From Cymodocea nodosa (Eukaryota > Streptophyta > Magnoliopsida > Alismatales > Cymodoceaceae): DNA of 64,000 bases. Positions 33,820-45,738 of the stretch are shown here, piece by piece (position 1 is the stretch's first letter; each line of letters starts with the position of its first letter). The stretch is taken from the NCBI GenBank assembly GCA_036874045.1, contig CM072344.1:11194501-11258500 (forward strand). The letters run 5' to 3'. Under the pieces are notes generated by a model. That model saw nothing but the letters and a program-made list of their open reading frames with translations, was not told the origin of the DNA and ran no database searches. A program made the position numbers and the translations under genes.

Positions 33820-35132
33820 AAATGCTAAACCTGTTAGAATTCCTAAGAGGAGATTAAATCCAAACCTTAAAAAAGTAGTCAGGAAAGAAATAGTTAAATG
33901 GTTAGATAATGATATAATTTATCCGATTTCTAATAGCTCGTGGGTTAGTCCAATCCATGTAGTTCCCAAGAAATCAGAATTAATAGTTATTAGGACTGAA
34001 AGTCAAGACTTGATACCTACTAGAATTCAATTAGGCTGGAGAGTATGTATAGACTATAGAAAGCTGAATGCTGTGACTAGGAAAGATCATTTTCCCTTAC
34101 CTTTTATAGATCAAATGTTGGAAAGATTAGCAGGGCAAGAATATTTTTGTTTCCTAGATGGGTATTCAAGGTATAATCAAATTCCAGTAGCATTAGAGGA
34201 CCAAGAGAAAACAACTTTCACCTATCTTAGTGGAACTTATGCTTTTAAGAGAATGCCATTCGGATTATGCAATGCGCCAGCTACTTTTCAAAGATGTATG
34301 CAGGGCATATTTACTGGAATGATTGAAGATTTTTTAGAAATATTTATGAATGATTTTACTGTATATGGCAACTCATATGAAGTGTGTTTAAACAATTTAG
34401 ACTTAATATTAAAACGCTGTGTGGAAAAAAATCTGGTTTTAAATTGGGAAAAATGTCACTTCATGGTTAAACAAGGAATAGTCTTAGGGCATGTTGTTTT
34501 TAAGAAAGGGATGAGAGTAGATAAAGCTAAAATAGAAGTAATTTCTAATTTACCAAAACCTAAATCAGTGAAAGATATTAGATCATTTCTAGGACATGCT
34601 GGTTTTTATAGAAGATTTATTAAAGACTTTAGCAAGATAGCAAGACCTTTAACTAACCTATTAAAAGATGTCTCATTTAACTTTGATAAAAATTGCAAGG
34701 AAGTATTTTTCAGACTTAAAACTAGTTTAATTTCAACTCCTATAATTCAAGCACCTGATCGGAACTATCCATTTGAATTAATGTGCGATGCTTCTGATTT
34801 TGCTGTAGGAGCAGTATTGGGACAGAAAATAGAAAAATCTCCTAGAGTGATTCATTATGCAAGCAAAACCTTAAATGATGCTCAAGTTAATTACACAACT
34901 ATTGAAAAAGAATTATTAGCTGCTATGTTTGCTTTAGAAAAGTTTAGATCATATCTGATTGGAGCTAAAGTAATAGTATACAAGGATCATTTAGCTTTAA
35001 AACATCTACTAAAGAAAAAAGAAACTAAACCTATACTGATCCGACGGATATTATTATTACAAGAATTTGATCTAGAAATTAAAGATAAAAAAGATTGTGA
35101 GAATGTAGTAGCAGATCATTTATCAAGATTAC
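33820..35132 (+). pseudogene. pol: Athila+ reverse transcriptase-RNase H
   Basis: The frame is open across the whole domain between two solo LTRs. Motifs: [59 protein letters not shown] (first catalytic Asp), [19 protein letters not shown], then FMNDF at 34343-34357. Gypsy RT has F/Y-x-D-D there, so the first Asp of the pair is Asn and the enzyme is probably inactive. Next come [11 protein letters not shown], the RNase H motifs [28 protein letters not shown] and [10 protein letters not shown], and ADHLSRL before the LTR. The first 22 codons of the apparent frame belong to the solo LTR. Confidence 0.92.
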
Positions 35133-36887
35133 TATTGAGTATTTTTATTTTGATGATGTGTGCTGAATGAAAATAATCATATTTGCTCAATTACTATTGC
35201 TTGTGAAAAGAAATTAAAATCATCAATTAATACAGAAAAAGCTTACTGATATAAATATTTGTCTGTATTGGATTTGAAGTTAATAACTAGTCGTTTCGTT
35301 GCATTAATTTCTCATTTAGCTAAACGTTAAGTTAACGTGTGTTTCTATTAAAAAGCATGATATGTTTTAATGTTATATCTTCTGTATCATGAACAGTGCA
35401 CGTTTAGACAACTCGTTAAGTTAGAGTTTTGTTTGTATAGAGATCACGTGAGAACTCGTTAAGTTAGAGGCTTAAAGGTTAAAATAGGTCACGTGATAAC
35501 TCGTTAAGTTAGTGAGTAAAAGAAGAGACGAACTCGTTAAGTTAGTGTTATACACGTGGTGAAATTATAAGTTACGAATGTTGTATTGTATCACGTGAGG
35601 TGCACATGTTTAACTCGTTAACATAACTAAACGTGTTGAGTTGTTATATTGAACACTAAGGCAATGCGTTAGGTTAGCGTTATAAACTTAAGTTGTTATT
35701 TTTGCACGTGGTAAAATTCTTATTATAAAAACATTTGTTTATTACTGAATCGGTGAGTTAAAGTTTTTTCGAAGACTTACAGTCATAACTATCTGAAAGG
35801 TAACTTAAGTCATGTTTTCAGGTCTTGACACGTGTCTCACTAGTTTTATAATATAAAGTGTTTTTTGGTGACTTATATCTGTAACTATCCGAAACTTAAA
35901 TTGTTTTCGGTGAGTTATCGTTTAACCTTCCGAAAGAAAGGTTAAGCTGGTTCGTTGAGTTAGCATAACACCATAGACTTAGTTCGTTGAGTTAGCTATA
36001 GTACTTGTCACGTGAAATGGCACATGGTGAACTCGTTAAGTTAGAAACGTTAAGTTATATATATATACTTGTCTTACTCGTTTAATTAACATTAAAGTAA
36101 CGACTTCTTATTACACTGATGAAAAATTTTTGGACGAGAAAGTTTATTTTGCAGGAAATTTTTCAGAGATCCAGGACTGTTGATTAAAGAAAATTTGAAA
36201 TATAAACGTGGGTTAGAACGTGTGTGTTTCGATGAAGGAAAAAGAAAAGACGTGGAGAAGTGGAAAACCGGTAGTGGTTAAACGTGGAGGATATGCATGA
36301 AATGAAGATACAGTATAAAAGGCATAGAGTTCTCGTTGATCAATTTATCCTTGCACACAAAATGAAAAATCTTTTTAAGGATCAATCCATTCCTGCACAC
36401 CAAAAGAAAAATCTTTTTCAGGGATCAAAAACACCTCTTCAGGAAAAATCTCTCAAGTGGAAGAAGATTCAGTGAAGCATAAAAGGTAAGATTTTTGTCA
36501 CTAAAGATTTGAAGTATCAGAAGAAAGCAAATTCGGTGAAAGCATGAAAAGACAAGATATTTGTCACTGAAGAATTGCTGAAGAAGAAAGAAGAAGAGGA
36601 AGAAGAAGAAAGATCTCAAACAGGTAGAAATGTTTTAAATTCCGTAAATTAGTTTTCTCTGTTTGTAGTTATGAAATTGTATAAATGAAACATGGTATCG
36701 AAATATAATTGCATCTACAATTTCTGAGGAGAATTGAATTGTATATTGTAATTGAAACCTTGAATAAAAATGATTTTATGAAAACAATGTCTTGACTTGT
36801 TTTTGTGTTTTAAAGTTTCAATTATATTTCAGAAAATATTAAAAATACACAATTCGCCCCCCTCTTATGCAGCCATACGATCCTACA
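35133..36887 (+). repeat. Solo LTR-C inserted in Athila+ pol
   Basis: It starts TATTGAGTATTTTTA (TG end mutated to TA) and ends ACGATCCTACA. It is flanked by the perfect duplication ATTAC (35128-35132 and 36888-36892), and removing it restores the frame. U3 shows several AACTCGTTAAGTTAG repeats with TCACGTGA cores (35390-35600); a TATA-like run lies at 36057-36066. Two hairpins lie at 36347-36382 (ATCCTT/AAGGAT) and 36389-36425. A 63-codon frame at 36284 is leader sequence and not a supported gene. Confidence 0.92.
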
Positions 36888-36892
36888 ATTAC

Positions 36893-38268
36893 AAATAGAA
36901 AAATCAAATATTGAAATTAAGGATAATTTTCCTAATGAACAATTAATGATCATTAACACAATACCTTGGTATGCAGACATAGTTAATTATTTAGTTACGG
37001 GTCTAATACCTAAGGATTGAAATAGATAGGATAAGAAATTATTTTTCTCAAGAGTAAAATATTACTATTGGGAAGACCAATACTTATTTAAGAAATGTCC
37101 TGATCTGGTTTTAAGGAGGTGCGATCAAAAAACTGAATATCCGAGCATATTATCTTTCTGTCATGACCAAGCTTGTGGAGGGCATTTTGGTTTAGGGAAA
37201 ATTGCTGCAAAAATTCTGCAATGTGGGTTTTATTGGCCAACACTATTCAAAGATGCTCATAAATATTGCTTATGTTGTTTAAGATGTCAACAAATAGGAA
37301 GAATATCAAAGAGGAATATGATGCCTTTTAATCCTATTGTTGAGGTTGAAATCTTTGATGTGTGGGGAATAGATTTTATGGGTCCATTTCCTATGTCTAA
37401 TCAATTTAATTACATATTGTTGGGGGTGGATTATGTATCAAAATGGATAGAAGCTATTCCTACAAAAACTAATGACAACAAAGTGGTAATTCAATTTATA
37501 AGAACAAATATATTTGCCAGATTTGGAATACCTAAAGCTATTATCAGTGATAGAGGAACTCATTTCTGTAATAGAAGTTTTGAAGCCTTAATGAAGAAAT
37601 ATGGAGTAAACCACAAAATTGCAACATCATATCATCCGCAAACAAGTGGACAAGTAGAGAGTGCAAACAAACAAATTAAATTAATCTTAGAAAAAGTAGT
37701 AAATCCTATTAGAACAAATTGGGCTAATAGATTGATAGATGCACTTTGGACTTATAGAACTGCTTATAAAACGAGCTTGGGTATGTCACCTTTTAGGCTA
37801 GTAAATGGTAAAAGTTGTCATTTACCAACTGAAATAGAACATAAAGCTTATTAGGCATTAAAAACTTTGAACCCTAATTTAAATCAAGCTGTTGAAAATA
37901 GAAAAATGCAATTAATTGAATTAGAAGAATTTAGAAATGAAGCTTATTCAAAGACTGTAAGAGAAAAAAAAAAGATTAAATTTTGGCATGATAGGAAAAT
38001 TATTCGTAAAAGCTTTGAAATAGGACAAGAAGTATATCTTTATTTGGTTAGACTCCATAACCATCTAGGAAAATTAAGATCTAGATGGGTAGGACCTTAC
38101 ATAGTTCGAAATATTTATCCTTATGGAGCTATTGAAATTGAAAATCCTAAAAATCAGAATATATTTAAAGTAAATGGACAAAGACTGAAACCTATTCTGA
38201 AAACACCAAAAAGCTCCTTTGGAATTATAGAAGAAGTCAAAGTAGAGGACTACTCGAGCTTTACTTAG
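36893..38268 (+). pseudogene. pol: Athila+ integrase
   Basis: It continues the RT frame after the solo LTR. The zinc-binding region reads [11 protein letters not shown] ... [11 protein letters not shown] (HHCC pattern). The core has [11 protein letters not shown] (Asp), [11 protein letters not shown] (Asp) and [13 protein letters not shown] (Glu), so all three catalytic residues are present. The tail WRNIxPYG-like region ends VKVEDYSSFT-stop. Stops lie near 37018 and 37027 (a Trp and probably a Gln codon) and at 37852-37854 (TAG for the Trp seen in Athila-). Apart from these the protein is complete. Confidence 0.9.
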
Positions 38269-38847
38269 TAAGAAATCAGTTTTTATGTTTATATATATAT
38301 ATATAAAAAAAAAAACATTAAAAATATATATAAAACATAAAAATTCGTTGCGGTTCAACCGACTGGATCCATCAGTATGACCGGAACATAAAAAATTGTA
38401 TATTAATTTTCAGGAAAAAATATTGGTTTTACCGAAACATAGTATCGGCTCAACCGAAAGAAAAATAAAAAAATTTAGGTCTGACCGAAACATAGTATCA
38501 GTTAAACCGGTAAAAAAAGAGAAAAATTATTCTATGTAATATTTTTATTATATATCTGTTTGTACGGGGAGTCCGTTGAGTTACGCTTAACTCAACGAGC
38601 TTACTCCGTTAAGTCTTGAGTTAGTCAACGAGCTTATTCCGTTGAGTTAACTGTAACTCAATGGAGTATTGTAGCTAAGACCACGGATAAAATAGTAATA
38701 GTGGATCGGGAAATGACCTGATTACCCGCCTAAACTTAAGGCTTATTTAAACTAAAACCTAAGGTTTTGGGGGCATTATTCGACAAATCATTTAGAATCT
38801 AGAACAGTAGAAATCAGAGCGATTTCATGCTATTGTGTAACTCCACG
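38269..38847 (+). other. Pol-accessory spacer with fold-back repeats
   Basis: No gene is seen. It has an AT run near 38290-38303; ACCGAAACATAGTATCGG-type repeats at 38345-38520; and closely spaced CCGTTGAGTTA / TAACTCAACGAGCTTA units at 38573-38670, denser than in the Athila- copy. A conserved stretch with GGTTTTGGGGGCATTA precedes the accessory ATG. The position suggests a leader or internal promoter for the accessory gene; that is inference. Confidence 0.5.
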
Positions 38848-40115
38848 ATGAGGAAGATGAAGCTTGAATTTTGGGAAGAGGTAGTGGACACCGCATAGTT
38901 TCTGAAAGAATCTAAAGAATGGCACACGCGGTAGAAGATTAGAAATACAACAAGAGAGAAAGAGCTACAAAAGGTAGAATCAGAACTCTTTAACTTGAGA
39001 AAAATTTTGGTTGAGTTAGAAATACAGATACCATAGATAATGGAGACATGAATTAGAGTGGCAACTGAAATTGCATTAAGTAAAGAATGAAAGATACGGC
39101 CAAACAATGAAGTTGCCCTAGAATTAATCCAACGTAAGTCCCGGCTCTGGTTCAAAAGACAAATCTGTAGACGAGCTAAATGGGTGATCTGGGAGCAAGC
39201 AAGGAAAGAAAATGAAGAAGAGGGAATTGAAGGACAAGAGGAGCCAAATGTTGAAAGACCTATTCCTGAGGAGCAGCAGCTTGGACCTTCAGTTCCACCA
39301 TTTAAGCCGTTGGCACGAGCAGAAATGATGGGGCCTTCGACTGAAGAAGAAATAAAAGAATTTGTAGAACTGGTTCAAGTTGGGAAGAACCAAGGAGAAT
39401 TAGAAGATTTGGCAGTGGCCAAAGCACACCTAGTGTTTGATGCACTTTACAAAAAGAGGGCTGCAGAAAAGTTGAAAGCCCAATATAAAATCAAAGTGGA
39501 ACAGCATCACGAAGCTACTGCCAGAACTACTGCCAAACCTGCTGCAAAAGGAGATGAAGCTGGTCCTTCGAGACCAGTAGTTATAGAAAAAATTAAACAG
39601 GAAGAGCTAGTACCTATGGCTTGAAGGCCTACAGAGCCTATTTTTGTGGATTTAATTTCTGAAGATGAAGAGGAAGAACAAGCACAACTAATCAAAAAAA
39701 GGAAAGGAAAAGAAAAAGTGCCTAAATATGAAGAAATTAAATCTAAAGTACCAATTTTTACAGGGCCTATGGAGTAAATTTTTATTAACCTGCTATCCAA
39801 TTTTGAGGAGGAGTAGGAGCTGCAGCAGCAGGAGCAAAGACAAGAAGAAAATCAGGTTGAAATTAGTCTACAGCCTATACAAGAAGAAACAGAAATTAGG
39901 GCAGAAACTGAATTGCCCGTGACTCCATCCCAATCTATTACAAAATCAGAAAGAACAGTAACAGAACAAATTGGTAGTCAGGAGGAAGAAGAAAGAGTAG
40001 AAAATGAAGAGGCTGAAAGAAGCCATTTGGACAAAAATAATTTCATAGATTCCATTGAAGAGCAAGAAACTCTTCAACAAATTATGGAAAGAATTCAAGA
40101 CAGAGTGGAGAGTTT
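38848..40115 (+). pseudogene. Athila+ accessory gene, truncated
   Basis: The same frame as the Athila- accessory gene, starting MRKMKLEFWEE. A region of several stops (about 38896-39100) is followed by RKSRLWFKRQICRRAKW, the acidic Gln/Glu/Pro-rich part, FKPLARAEMMGPSTEEE, AHLVFDALYKKRAAEKL and TLQQIMERIQDRVES. It is cut at about 40115 by copia RT sequence, so the C-terminal transposon-protein domain is missing. No gag or F-box copy follows in the window, so whether Athila+ had them cannot be judged. Confidence 0.82.
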
Positions 40116-41100
40116 ATCAAAACTTTTGATTTGCACATTTTGATTGTTCAGATATATGTTGATATAGTTTTTGGAGCCACTTCAGAAGAACTCTATCATG
40201 GATTTCAAAATTTGATGAAAAATAAATTTGAAATGAGCATGATGGGAGAATTGAAGTTTTTCTTAGGATTATAGATTCATCAAGTTCAAAATGGCATCTT
40301 TGTCAACCAAGAGAAATACTGCAAAGAGATGTTGAAGAAATTTGGTTATGAAAACATCAAACCTACAAATACTCCAATAAGCTCAAGCACTAAACTTGAA
40401 ATGAATGATTCAAGTGCTGTAGTGGATCCAAAGCAATATAGAGGCATGATTGGATCTCTATTGTACCTTTCAGCAAGCAAGCCAAATATTATGTTCAGTG
40501 TACGCTTGTGTGCTCGATTTCAAGCATCACCCAAGGAATCTCATTTGAAATCAGTCAAAAGAATTTTCAAATATCTACAAGGCACCAAAGATTTTGGACT
40601 ATTCTACTCAGCTGACAGTAATTTGATATTAACAGGCTATAGTGATGCAGATTATGCAAGCAGTAGATCTGATAGAAAAAGTACTAGTGGCACATGCCAA
40701 CTACTTGGAAATTCTTTAATCTCCTGGTTTAGTAGGAAACAAAATTGTATTGCATTATCTACTACTAAAGTTGAATATATTGCAGCAGGACTGTGCTGTG
40801 CACAAATCCTTTGGATGTAGTAAACTCTAGCAGACTACAAATTGAAGATTCAGAACACAATCATATTTTGTGATAACAGTAGTGCAATCAGTTTATCTAA
40901 GAATATAGTACTTCATTCCAGAGCCAAGCATATCGAGATCAGACATCATTTTTTGAGAAATCATGTGGAAAAAGGAAACATCTCACTCAAGTTTGTGCCA
41001 ACAAAAATCAACTTCCAGATATTTTCACCAAACCTTTAAATGAATCAACTTTTAATCATACTAGAAGAAATCTAGGCATCTATTCATTACAAGATCTTTA
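40116..41100 (+). pseudogene. pol: Copia-D RT-RNase H fragment
   Basis: It begins inside RT. The catalytic box reads YVD-IVFGA at 40155-40175: relative to YVDDIIFGA one Asp codon is lost by a 3-base deletion that keeps the frame, so RT is expected to be dead. It continues FEMSMMGELKFFLGL, QEKYCKEMLKKFGY, KQYRGMIGSLLYLSASKP, RIFKYLQGTKDFGL, YSDADYASSRSDRKSTSGTCQLLG, LSTTKVEYIAAGLCCAQILWM and SRAKHIEIRHHFLRNHVEKG. Stops follow LWM and lie in FFLGL*IH. The end is decayed. It leads through a purine-rich 3' region into LTR-D. Confidence 0.88.
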
Positions 41101-41505
41101 AGTGCTTTTATTTCATTCTTCCTCAAAGCTCACCACATGGGAGCTTGTTTTCTGTCAACTTATTCTCATGCAGGACATATTAATATCAATTTTATAGTTG
41201 TCACCATTTTATATAATGACAAAAAGGGGGAGAAGAATATGGAAATTAGAGAAGATTATGGAAACTCATAGTATTTCCAGCACAAACAAAAAGAGAAGTA
41301 TTAAAAGGGGAAGAAATACTCAACACACAGATAGAGGGAGAAGACAGCACAAAGTCAAGGGGAGGAATCTCACCTCTACAGTATATTCTTTGTAAATCCT
41401 TGTTTTACTTAATTTTTGTGTGACTAAATGTATAAAAATAATCTAGGGAGTGAAATACATGTAAATAAATGTAAAGGATTTTGTCATTATCAAAAAGGGG
41501 GAGAT
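41101..41505 (+). other. Copia-D 3' noncoding region with repeated polypurine tracts
   Basis: Purine tracts include AAAAAGGGGGAGAAG (41221-41235), AAAAGGGGAAGAAA (near 41310), TAGAGGGAGAAGA (near 41333) and AAAAAGGGGGAGAT (41492-41505), the last adjoining the LTR. It matches 2160-2387. No gene is seen. Confidence 0.75.
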
Positions 41506-43242
41506 TGTTAGAACCCGAGTATTTTGATAATGCAAAACCTATGTGAGGAAACATATTGTATTTCACAAATAAGTCAGTGTAGTAAAAGATCAGAAGATAG
41601 ACAATTCTAAGTAGCAAATAGTTTGCATTTAATCCCAGAATATGCTACTACAAAAATCAGACAATTACAGATCAAGGTATCCGAAGAGCAAGTTTACAGC
41701 AGCTGCAACTCTATCAGACAGTTAAGAAAGATTGAATGATCAGAAAGCTAAGGAGTTAACTATCCGAAAGCTTAAAGGGTTTTTCGAAGACTTAAATGAT
41801 CAGACTGTTAAGAAAGATTGAATGATCGAAAAGTTAAGGAGTTAACTATCCAAAAGCTTAAAAGACTTTTCGGAGAGTTAGAAAGATAACTATCTGACTT
41901 TTTCGATAAGTTATAGGTATAACTATCCGAAACTTAAGTCATTCAATTTACTACGTGTAGAATTCCAGAATAGAAGCTTAAAGGATTTTTTGAAGAGTTA
42001 GGAAGATAACTATCCAACTTTTTTGATGAGTTACAGGTATAACTTTTCGGAACTTAAGTTATCTTGTTACGCACGTGCAGAATGGAGAAGACGACAGTTA
42101 AAAGCTTAAAAGGAAAAATCAGAGAGTTAGATAATCATCCGAAATTTCAAAAGAGTTTTGATGAGTTACAGTTTAACTATCCGAAACTTAAGTCATTGAA
42201 TTTCCCACGTGTAGAAATCTAAACAGAAGCTCAAATGAGTTTTCGGAGAGTTAAAAAGATAACTATCTGAAAAACAGGAAGTTTCGATGAGTTACATTTC
42301 TAACTATCCGAAACTTAAGTTATTCTTTTATGCACATGCAGAATTAAAGAGATAGTAGTCGGAAGCTTAATAGAAAAATTGGAGAGTTACTGTAGTTAAC
42401 TATCCGAAAGTCAAGAGTTTTTCGGTGAGTTAAAACTACAACTCTCTGATCACTTGACATTTCACGTGAGCAAATTAAAATCCTCACGTGACTCAAACAA
42501 CAAGATGTAAGTAAAGAATTGGTAAGTTATGAACGCTCTTCGGTGAGTTATTCACATAACCATCCGAAAGTTAAAGGAAATTGGAAGGTTACTTACTAAA
42601 CATTAGATAGAACGATAACTTATCATATTTAGGTTTGATTATTTAGCAAGTACAATAGAATACATCCATTGAAAGAAAAATGTGATCGTTATACCTTTTA
42701 GTATAAATATGAGAAGTTTAAGAGAAGATTAGACAGAGATAACAATCATACAATATATAGTGAGCTACACAAATTCCAGCTATACTCTCAAGTCTACAAA
42801 TAGTCAAATATACTCAAAAGTTTCACTACAGAAAAGCTCTGTGTGCCAAAACTCTGATAGAAAGACTCAAAGCTGTTGGTTCGTGAGTTTCTACTTGAAA
42901 ACTCATTGTTGGTTGAGAGCTTCAACCTGAAAGCTCAACAAAGAAAGGTTGGTTATTGAGTTTATACCTGAAAGCTCTAAGTGTTGGTTCTTGCTTCAAC
43001 CTGAAAGCAAGTGTTGTAAGTATTTAAATACTTAGTGAAGCCCAAGTGTATCTTGGGGGTGGACTAGCCAAGTTGGTGAACCACCTAAAAATTTACTGTG
43101 TTATTTTCCACTTACTGTTTTGCTTTCATTTAATTCATCTCATCTCACTTTTGTTGAATCAATCAATTCAAAGTTAAAAGATTTAAAAACTTACACACCT
43201 TCACCATTCACCCCCCCTCTAGTGAGCCTATCGATCCTAACA
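41506..43242 (+). repeat. LTR-D shared by two Copia-D units
   Basis: It starts TGTTAGAACCCGAG after a purine tract and ends CGATCCTAACA before a primer site. It therefore has a 3'-LTR context on its left (RNase H, purine tract) and a 5'-LTR context on its right (primer site, gag). U3 has about ten CGGATAGTTA / TAACTATCCGAA units separated by ACGTG and ACTTAAGT motifs. The hairpin array is at 42884-43033. Confidence 0.9.
42884..43033 (+). other. Hairpin array in the second LTR-D
   Basis: Stems are TGAGTTT/AAACTCA (42884-42905), GAGCTT/AAGCTC (42917-42936), GAGTTT/AAGCTC with one G.U pair (42958-42977), CTTGCTT/AAGCAAG (42990-43011) and AAGTAT/ATACTT (43018-43033). Loops are close to CAACCTGA in most. 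Compared with 3792-3807, the last stem has changed at both paired positions (AAGTGT/ACACTT to AAGTAT/ATACTT). The inverted solo copy at 32320-32339 shows the G.U intermediate. Confidence 0.72.
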
Positions 43243-43244
43243 AT

Positions 43245-43260
43245 TAGTATCAGAGTAGGT
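43245..43260 (+). other. Primer binding site of the right-hand Copia-D unit
   Basis: TTAGTATCAGAGTAGG follows the LTR end by two bases. It resembles TGGTATCAGAGC with a few changes. Confidence 0.7.
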
Positions 43261-43293
43261 TAATCCATTATAAGATTTAACCATCTGGATTTA

Positions 43294-43822
43294 TGACTCA
43301 ATTTGATAAGGGACAAAACATCCACAGACCTCCTCTATTCAATGGTTCCAATTATAACTATTGGAAGAATAGAATGGAGTGATTCCTTAGGAGTTCTGAT
43401 GTAAAACTCTGGAAGATTGTTATTCTTGGAACTACACTTCCAACCAGTGATGTTATGAACTGGTCTGAGGAGGATGAGAGAATCATTTAGCTGGATGCTA
43501 GAGGGCTGAATGCCATATATTGTGCACTAACTACTGAACAATATAATAAAGTATCTACATGTAAGTCTACTGATGAGGCTTGAAAAATCCTTCAAGTTGC
43601 TCATGAAGGTACAAGCCAAGTAAAGGATACAAAAATCAGTATTCTGTTGAGAAAATTAGAACTGTTTAAAATGAATGACAATGAAAACATAACTGAAATG
43701 TTTTCAAGATTTACTGAAATTATTAACAGTCTGAAAGGCCTGGGAAAGGAATTTTCTTCTCGTGAACAGGTACAGAAGATCTTGAGGAGCTTAACTGTTG
43801 AGTGGAAACAGAAGTCCACTTA
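43294..43822 (+). pseudogene. gag: Copia-D gag, truncated
   Basis: The ATG gives MTQFDKGQNIHRPPLFNGSN, the copia gag N-terminal signature. It continues NYNYWKNRME with TGA for Trp, then SSDVKLWKIV, LDARGLNAIYCALTTEQYNKVS, a second TGA for Trp in the IWxxL position, and HEGTSQVKDTKISILLRKLELFKMND. It stops at VEWKQKST, where inverted LTR sequence starts. The zinc knuckle and everything downstream are absent. Confidence 0.85.
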
Positions 43823-43829
43823 AGCTTAC

Positions 43830-44347
43830 TATTTTAAAATCGAAGAGTTAGATAACCATCCGAAAAATCCTTTAATCTTCTGTTTTGGAATTCTACACGT
43901 GGTAAATTGAATGACTTAAGTTTCGGATAGTTATACCTGTAACTTACCAAAAAAGTCGGATAGTTATCTTTCTAACTCTCCGAAAAGTCTTTTAAGCTTT
44001 CAGATAGTTAACTCCTTAACTTTTTGATCATTCAATCTTTCTTAATTGTCCGATCATTTAACTCTCCGAAAAACCCTTTAAGCTTTCGGATAGTTAACTC
44101 CTTAGCTTTCCAATCATTCAATCTTTCTTAACTATCCGATAGAGTTGCTACTGCTGTAAACTTGCTCTTCGGATACCTTGATCTGTAACTATCCGTTTTT
44201 TATAGTAGCATATTCTAGGATTAACTGCAACCTGTTTGCTACTTAGAATTGTCTATCTTCTGATCTTTTGCTACACTGACTTATCTGTGAAATACAATAT
44301 GTTTCCTCACATAGGTTTTGCATTATCAAAATACTCGAGTTCTAACA
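43830..44347 (-). repeat. Inverted LTR-D fragment (start side)
   Basis: On the minus strand it begins TGTTAGAACTCGAGTATTTT and matches about the first 500 bases of LTR-D at 41506. The rest of the LTR is missing. It separates Copia-D gag from the Copia-X accessory gene, so it marks another insertion or inversion boundary. Confidence 0.8.
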
Positions 44348-44370
44348 CCTACTGCCATGATTTTTCTAAC

Positions 44371-45738
44371 ATGGCACATAAGAAGAAATCAGTGGCTGAA
44401 CCTGAATTTTTTCTGCCTAAGAAAGGGGTTGATTTTAGGCATGTAGCTTGGAGAACTTATTCTATAATCCTTGAAATCAGTATTAGTACTCTATACCAAA
44501 TTGCTCTTGGTCCAACTCATATGATTTCTACACCTTCTCAATCTCTATTGAGTACTTCTCAAGTTCTTTCAATAGATGCTATCAAACCTCAGTTTACCTA
44601 CTCAAGGAGAAGAAAGAAAACCCTCTCTTCTCATCCTAGATTTGTAGACAATGTTTCTGAAAATAAAGAAGAGTCCACACCTCCACCTCCACCACCTATA
44701 AACCCTATAGCAGATGAAGATCTGGAGGTACAATCAATTTTTTCTTCAGCAATCCTTGTAAATGAATATTATTTCAGATCTACTATAGCTAGGGATCTAT
44801 TCTACAATAAATACAAGGGCATGAAAATTGTTTACAACAGACTTGTCAATTTTCAATGAATGGATACAATTCACAGCCCGCTCAATCATCAAGGGCTTTT
44901 AGGTCTCATTTCTACTCCATTTGGATTATCAATTTTTTAAGACCTAATTCCCCTTGTCTACTCTAATCTTGAGCTTTTTCCTCATTATTTCCTATTGCAC
45001 TTGCCCAACCAAACAATAAAGATTGATGAAGAATTTTTGGAGAACCTTTTTGGAATACCCTCTACTAGTATAAATATTTTCCTCTCTTCATCAGAACTAG
45101 GTTGGTAGGAAAACAAAATGAATAAATTGATTGGAAAATTTCCTAATAAACATTTTAAATTGGTTAAGCAAGCAAATCTTCATGGTTTGGCTGAGATGAT
45201 TACCACCATTTTGTCTTGCTTTATATTTCAGAAACAAGGTCATGTAGATGAACCGGAGAGAAAAGTTTACCAAGCCACTTATGTTGTGATGGCTGGTATA
45301 AAAGTTAACTAGGAAAAAATAATTATTGCTCGGATATCTCATCTGCAAAGTTTTTTGTTTTATGAAGACTTCATTTATAATCTGATGGCCAAATATGTTG
45401 ACTTGTTGGGCAAACCTCTCAATCTGATTAAAAGAAGAACACTATAGTTAAATGATCTTTAGAGAATGTCTTCTACAGATTTTATAGAGGTGCCTACTCC
45501 TTTTTAATCATCTACACATCAGAGTCCTCCTCCTCCTCCTCCTCATGCATCATCTCCACCTTCTTAGGAAAATCCAACTCTTGCAGTTGATAGTTCAGTC
45601 ATCCTCTTGCAATAGAATGAGCTTTTGCTTCAACATAATTGGATGCTTTTGGATCAAGTAACTCATCTAGAACAACTTTTGAGAGAGAGGGATGCTTTAA
45701 TTCAATAGCTATTACATAAATGGTCAACTGATCATTAG
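44371..45738 (+). pseudogene. Copia-X accessory gene with transposon-protein domain
   Basis: The chosen start is MAHKKKSVAEPE; the longer upstream reading is LTR sequence. One frame of 456 codons is broken by about nine stops. The N-terminal part has a Pro run (TPPPPPP). The middle is the domain also seen in the Athila and Copia-C accessory genes: IYSNLELF-like strand, LLENLFGIPS, ANLHGLAEMITTILSCFIF, KVYQATYVVMAGIKVN and LFYEDFIYNLM. A second Pro/Ser-rich stretch and a coiled C-terminus (LDQVTHLEQLLRERD) end the protein. It lies between pol and the 3' LTR in sense orientation, the env-like position. Function unknown. Confidence 0.72.

Noticed and set aside
36284..36475. A Lys-rich 63-codon gene in LTR-C
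   Set aside because: It follows the tandem GATCC units of the leader and is not open in other LTR-C copies.
30054..38268. Endogenous pararetrovirus
   Set aside because: LTRs, primer site, integrase and target duplications are present; pararetroviruses lack integrase and LTRs.
44236..44370. N-terminal 45 codons of the Copia-X accessory gene
   Set aside because: They are translated from the inverted LTR-D fragment; MAHKKK at 44371 is the first codon outside it.
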